A stretch of 64,000 nt of DNA from positions 62,001 through 126,000 of the forward strand of contig JAFQBX010000022.1 in NCBI GenBank assembly GCA_017399535.1, in the 5' to 3' direction. The DNA comes from Clostridia bacterium. Its GTDB lineage: Bacteria > Bacillota > Clostridia > Oscillospirales > Acutalibacteraceae. Every line of letters starts with the position of its first letter. The stretch's first letter is position 1. Shown here piece by piece: positions 61,327 to 64,000 of this stretch. The translations under genes were made by a program, and so were the position numbers. Under the pieces are notes generated by a model, which searched no databases, was not told the origin of the DNA, and saw only the letters and a list, made by a program, of their open reading frames with translations.

Positions 61327-62637
61327 ATGAAAAGAATTTTGCTACTGATAATGACAGCTGTAATAATATGCGTTTGCGGTTCGTGCTCGATGACCGGCTC
61401 GGACTATACTGCCTACCTCACCGCGCCAAAGGCAACCGGCGACATGACCGAAATTGCCGACGCGTTTTATGATTTTGCAGGTGACGATATTCTCCTCAGC
61501 TATCCAAAGCGAGGCGACCATTTGTCTGCCTTTGTGTTAGAGGACATCGACGGCGACGGGTCAAAGGAAGCCATCGTCTTTTACACCAAAAGTAACGCGG
61601 AAAAGGGTGTGGCACCCATCCACATCAACATAGTTGACAGGACGCAAAGTGGCTGGGCATCGGTGGACGATATTGCCACCACGTCGAATGCCGTCGATAT
61701 GGTTGCTTTTTCCGACGTTTCGGGCAATGGAACAAAGGAAATTGTAGTCGGAATGACCTCGGTTAGCAAGAATGAGAATCTGCTCAGCTTATATTCCTTT
61801 AAGAACGGACGGCTTTCCCTCATGGTGCAGGAGAATTATACTGACTTTATCCTCTGCAACCTGACCGAAAACGAGCCGGACGACCTGCTTATCGTCAATC
61901 TCAAATCGGCCGAAAAGGAAGCAACGGCAAAGCTTTATACCGTAACTAACAACGAGCTTGTCCTCAATGGAACGGCATACCTCGACGGCAACGTTACCGG
62001 CTACGCAAAGCTGCAACAGGCGAAGGTGGGGAACAAATCGGCGGTATATATCGACGCGTATAAGGGGACGACCTCAATGGTAACCGACATAGTTTACGTC
62101 GAGGAAGGAAAGATAATCAATCCCTTTGTGTCGAATGCCCATACCGAGAATGAGTTTACCCTCCGCTACTCGACCGAAACCTGCCGTGACTTTGATGGCG
62201 ACGGAAATATTGATATTCCCTTTACTCGATTGCTTCCGGGATTCGAGCTTCGGGTAAGCAGTGAACGAGCGTATCTCACCGTTTGGCGCGAATTTGACGG
62301 CGCACTTTTTAGTGACAAGTATTGCGGATATATCAATTATAATGACGGCTATATGATACGCTATCCTGCCGAATGGACAGATACGGTTACCATTACACGC
62401 GATTCGTCATCCCATCTGCTCAATTTCGGCGTATACGACCCGATTCTGAGGGTGGTGTCGAGCGAACTTGTCCGAATAAAGAGATATTCAATCGACGACT
62501 ACGACCAGCTTGACCAATCAATATTTATCGAACTTGCGCGTCAGGACACCTACGTTTTTGTCGCAAGAATTGTAAACACAACGAGTGAATACTCGGTCGA
62601 TGAACAGACGCTGAAATCAATGTTCAGCTTGATATAA
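61327..62637 (+). CDS. Lipoprotein of unknown function upstream of a two-component system
   Basis: 436 residues. Signal peptide with lipobox VCGSC (acyl Cys ~20). Three D-x-[DS]-G-[DN]-G-x-K/I-type calcium-binding-like turns (DIDGDGSKEA, DVSGNGTKEI, DFDGDGNIDI) recall FG-GAP/VCBS repeats, suggesting a beta-propeller-like ectodomain. No enzyme motif. It ends 21 bp before the response-regulator gene, so co-transcription is likely and it may sense or be controlled by that system (inference). Confidence 0.83.
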   Translation: MKRILLLIMTAVIICVCGSCSMTGSDYTAYLTAPKATGDMTEIADAFYDFAGDDILLSYPKRGDHLSAFVLEDIDGDGSKEAIVFYTKSNAEKGVAPIHINIVDRTQSGWASVDDIATTSNAVDMVAFSDVSGNGTKEIVVGMTSVSKNENLLSLYSFKNGRLSLMVQENYTDFILCNLTENEPDDLLIVNLKSAEKEATAKLYTVTNNELVLNGTAYLDGNVTGYAKLQQAKVGNKSAVYIDAYKGTTSMVTDIVYVEEGKIINPFVSNAHTENEFTLRYSTETCRDFDGDGNIDIPFTRLLPGFELRVSSERAYLTVWREFDGALFSDKYCGYINYNDGYMIRYPAEWTDTVTITRDSSSHLLNFGVYDPILRVVSSELVRIKRYSIDDYDQLDQSIFIELARQDTYVFVARIVNTTSEYSVDEQTLKSMFSLI

Positions 62638-62658
62638 AAAACTACGGGAGTGAAAAAA

Positions 62659-63369
62659 ATGACAAAGAGAATACTTGTCGTAGAAGATGAAGAAGCCATC
62701 CGCGAATTTGTTGTAATCAATCTCAGACGCGCGGGGTACGAAACGGTCGAAGCCGGCTCGGGCGAGGATGCCATCGAAATTTTCAAATCCAATCCAAACG
62801 GATTCCATATAGCACTGCTTGATATTGCGTTGCCCGGCATCGACGGACTACGCGTGTGCAAGGAAATTCGCAATCACTCGAATACAATGGGTATCATAAT
62901 GCTCACCGCAAGGACTCAGGAACTTGATAAGGTAACGGGACTCATGCTCGGTGCCGACGATTATATTACAAAGCCGTTTAGTCCGTCGGAGCTTGTGGCT
63001 AGGGTTGACTCCCTTTTCAGAAGGGTGGATATGCTAAAAAATCGCACCGAAACCGAAAAGCCGGTTGAGGAGATTGTACTCGGAGAATTTACCCTCAATT
63101 TACGCCGCCGACTCCTTCTCAAAAACGGTCAAAAAATCGAACTCACTCAGGTTGAGTTTCAGATAATCGAATACTTCTTTACCCACCCGGACGAAGCGCT
63201 CGACAGAACCGATATTTTGAGTCGGGTTTGGGGTGATTCGTATGTCGGAGAGGAAAAAATTGTCGACGTCAACATTCGACGTCTGCGTATGAAAATCGAG
63301 GACGAACCCTCTGCACCAAAGCGGCTTGTTACCGTTTGGGGCATGGGATATAAATGGGCAACCGAATAA
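62659..63369 (+). CDS. OmpR/PhoB-family response regulator
   Basis: 236 residues: receiver domain with ILVVEDEEAIREF, phosphoacceptor Asp in ALLDIALPGIDGL (~53) and Lys in TKPFSPSEL (~103); C-terminal winged helix ending in LVTVWGMGYKWA. The frame opens at a GTG (62650), but the ATG at 62659 is correctly placed after GGGAG. The kinase gene follows 52 bp later. Confidence 0.96.
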   Translation: MTKRILVVEDEEAIREFVVINLRRAGYETVEAGSGEDAIEIFKSNPNGFHIALLDIALPGIDGLRVCKEIRNHSNTMGIIMLTARTQELDKVTGLMLGADDYITKPFSPSELVARVDSLFRRVDMLKNRTETEKPVEEIVLGEFTLNLRRRLLLKNGQKIELTQVEFQIIEYFFTHPDEALDRTDILSRVWGDSYVGEEKIVDVNIRRLRMKIEDEPSAPKRLVTVWGMGYKWATE

Positions 63370-63421
63370 TTTTCATCGGTTAAATTAACGCATAAAATTA
63401 ACGAAAGGAGAGGATAACCGA

Positions 63422-64000
63422 ATGGACATTTCGATAAAGGTTCGCGGAGTCACGCGAAATTGGGTTTTAAACGTACTTTTGTTGCTCACGGCTATTATCC
63501 TCGCCTTAGTGATTATAATTATTGCGTCGGTTCACAGTAATTACTACGATTCGGTCTCGTCCTACATAAATTCAATCGCGGGTTCATTTGACCGACTCGC
63601 CGTATGCGACAGCTCAGCATATTACGACGAAGCCCGTTCCCTTTCTACTCAATTTACCTTAAAGAATCAGGTTGAGGTGCAGATACTCGATACCGCAGGG
63701 ACGGTAATCGTTTCGACCAGCGGCTTTTTGCCCCCCGAGGACGAAAAAATGCCCGATTACGAAAAGGCGGTTGCCGACGGAATCAGCGGTGAATGGACGG
63801 GATATACTTCGGGTGACGAGCACGTTATGGCAAGCACCTATATTCTCGCCGATTACGGCAACGGCTCGAATGGCGCCGTTCGTTGTATCGTTTCGTTGCA
63901 AAAGCTGGACAGACACATTCTTTTTATCAATTTGATAATAATTGCGTTTGCGATAATTCTTGTTTTTGTTGCGGCGTTTTCGGGAATATTCTTTGTCCGC
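63422..64000 (+). CDS. Sensor histidine kinase, N-terminal part
   Basis: 193 codons before the window ends. N-terminal TM helix (~16-38), an extracytoplasmic sensor segment of ~130 residues with no named fold, then a second TM helix starting ~172. HAMP, HisKA and ATPase domains would lie beyond 64000. AAAGGAGAGG Shine-Dalgarno. Partner of the response regulator upstream. Confidence 0.9.
   Translation, partial: MDISIKVRGVTRNWVLNVLLLLTAIILALVIIIIASVHSNYYDSVSSYINSIAGSFDRLAVCDSSAYYDEARSLSTQFTLKNQVEVQILDTAGTVIVSTSGFLPPEDEKMPDYEKAVADGISGEWTGYTSGDEHVMASTYILADYGNGSNGAVRCIVSLQKLDRHILFINLIIIAFAIILVFVAAFSGIFFVR

Noticed and set aside
1-64000. CRISPR arrays, insertion sequences, prophage, tRNA or rRNA genes
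   Set aside because: I saw no regularly spaced direct repeats, transposase or integrase signatures, tRNA cloverleaf sequences or rRNA motifs on either strand.

Overview
The window reads as chromosomal DNA of an anaerobic, endospore-forming, low-to-mid GC Firmicute, most likely a Ruminococcaceae/Oscillospirales-type Clostridium relative (inference). Reasons: spore genes (dipicolinate synthase dpaAB, the YlbJ/SpoVV-type DPA transporter, yqfC, yqfD, TepA and YlzJ homologues), pyruvate:ferredoxin oxidoreductase and a 2[4Fe-4S] ferredoxin, a dockerin-tagged secreted enzyme, and gene orders shared with Bacillus/Clostridium (era, spoIIIE, dnaX and rsmI neighbourhoods). I see no phage, insertion sequence, CRISPR array, tRNA or rRNA. 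The most accessory-looking part is the surface-protein locus at 21.1-24.7 kb.

Layout. 0-7.4 kb: cell wall and division genes (class B PBP, FHA-FtsW/RodA fusion, murC) around trmL, dpaAB and cca. 7.4-12.2 kb: a zinc-ribbon membrane protein, a YtrA-type GntR/ABC exporter operon with a palindromic operator on its own promoter, and a CarD-like regulator. 12.4-21.1 kb: PFOR, a CorC-type CBS protein, queT, a DUF896 protein, a 2-hydroxyacid dehydrogenase, a PHP phosphatase and a split TSUP transporter. 21.2-24.7 kb: a strong promoter, a long leader and a 1092-residue secreted, membrane-anchored protein made of two kinds of tandem module. 25-33.6 kb: ylbJ, then yqfC-yqfD-phoH-ybeY-era-yqzL-recO-mutS2. 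33.6-43.2 kb: a small Cys-rich membrane protein, an AEC transporter, tepA-ylzJ-uppP-ftsK, a ComEC-like metallo-beta-lactamase lipoprotein, a DMT transporter, an S1-domain protein and two proteins of unknown role. 43.4-53.7 kb: an orphan MsmX-type sugar ABC ATPase, the CIRCE-controlled hrcA-grpE-dnaK-dnaJ operon, an FAD oxidoreductase, a dockerin metallophosphoesterase and a GH37 trehalase-like enzyme. 53.8-61.2 kb: two replication/repair clusters diverging from an SRP RNA gene, dnaX-ybaB-recR to the left and darA-holB-ricT-ferredoxin-trmN6-rsmI to the right. 61.3-64 kb: a lipoprotein and an OmpR-type two-component system whose kinase runs off the window.

Integration. Dipicolinate synthesis and its probable export to the forespore are both encoded here. 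Peptidoglycan synthesis is covered by the PBP/FtsW pair, MurC and UppP. PFOR and ferredoxin belong to anaerobic pyruvate metabolism. The dockerin enzyme, the orphan sugar ATPase and the trehalase-like enzyme suggest a polysaccharide or sugar lifestyle.

Most candidate-novel items: the modular surface protein with its leader RNA, a probable ATT start on a half-size TSUP gene, an SRP RNA with a compensated apical stem that runs into dnaX without a terminator, and a ferredoxin gene sitting between ricT and trmN6. Nothing here is clearly a wholly new multi-gene system.
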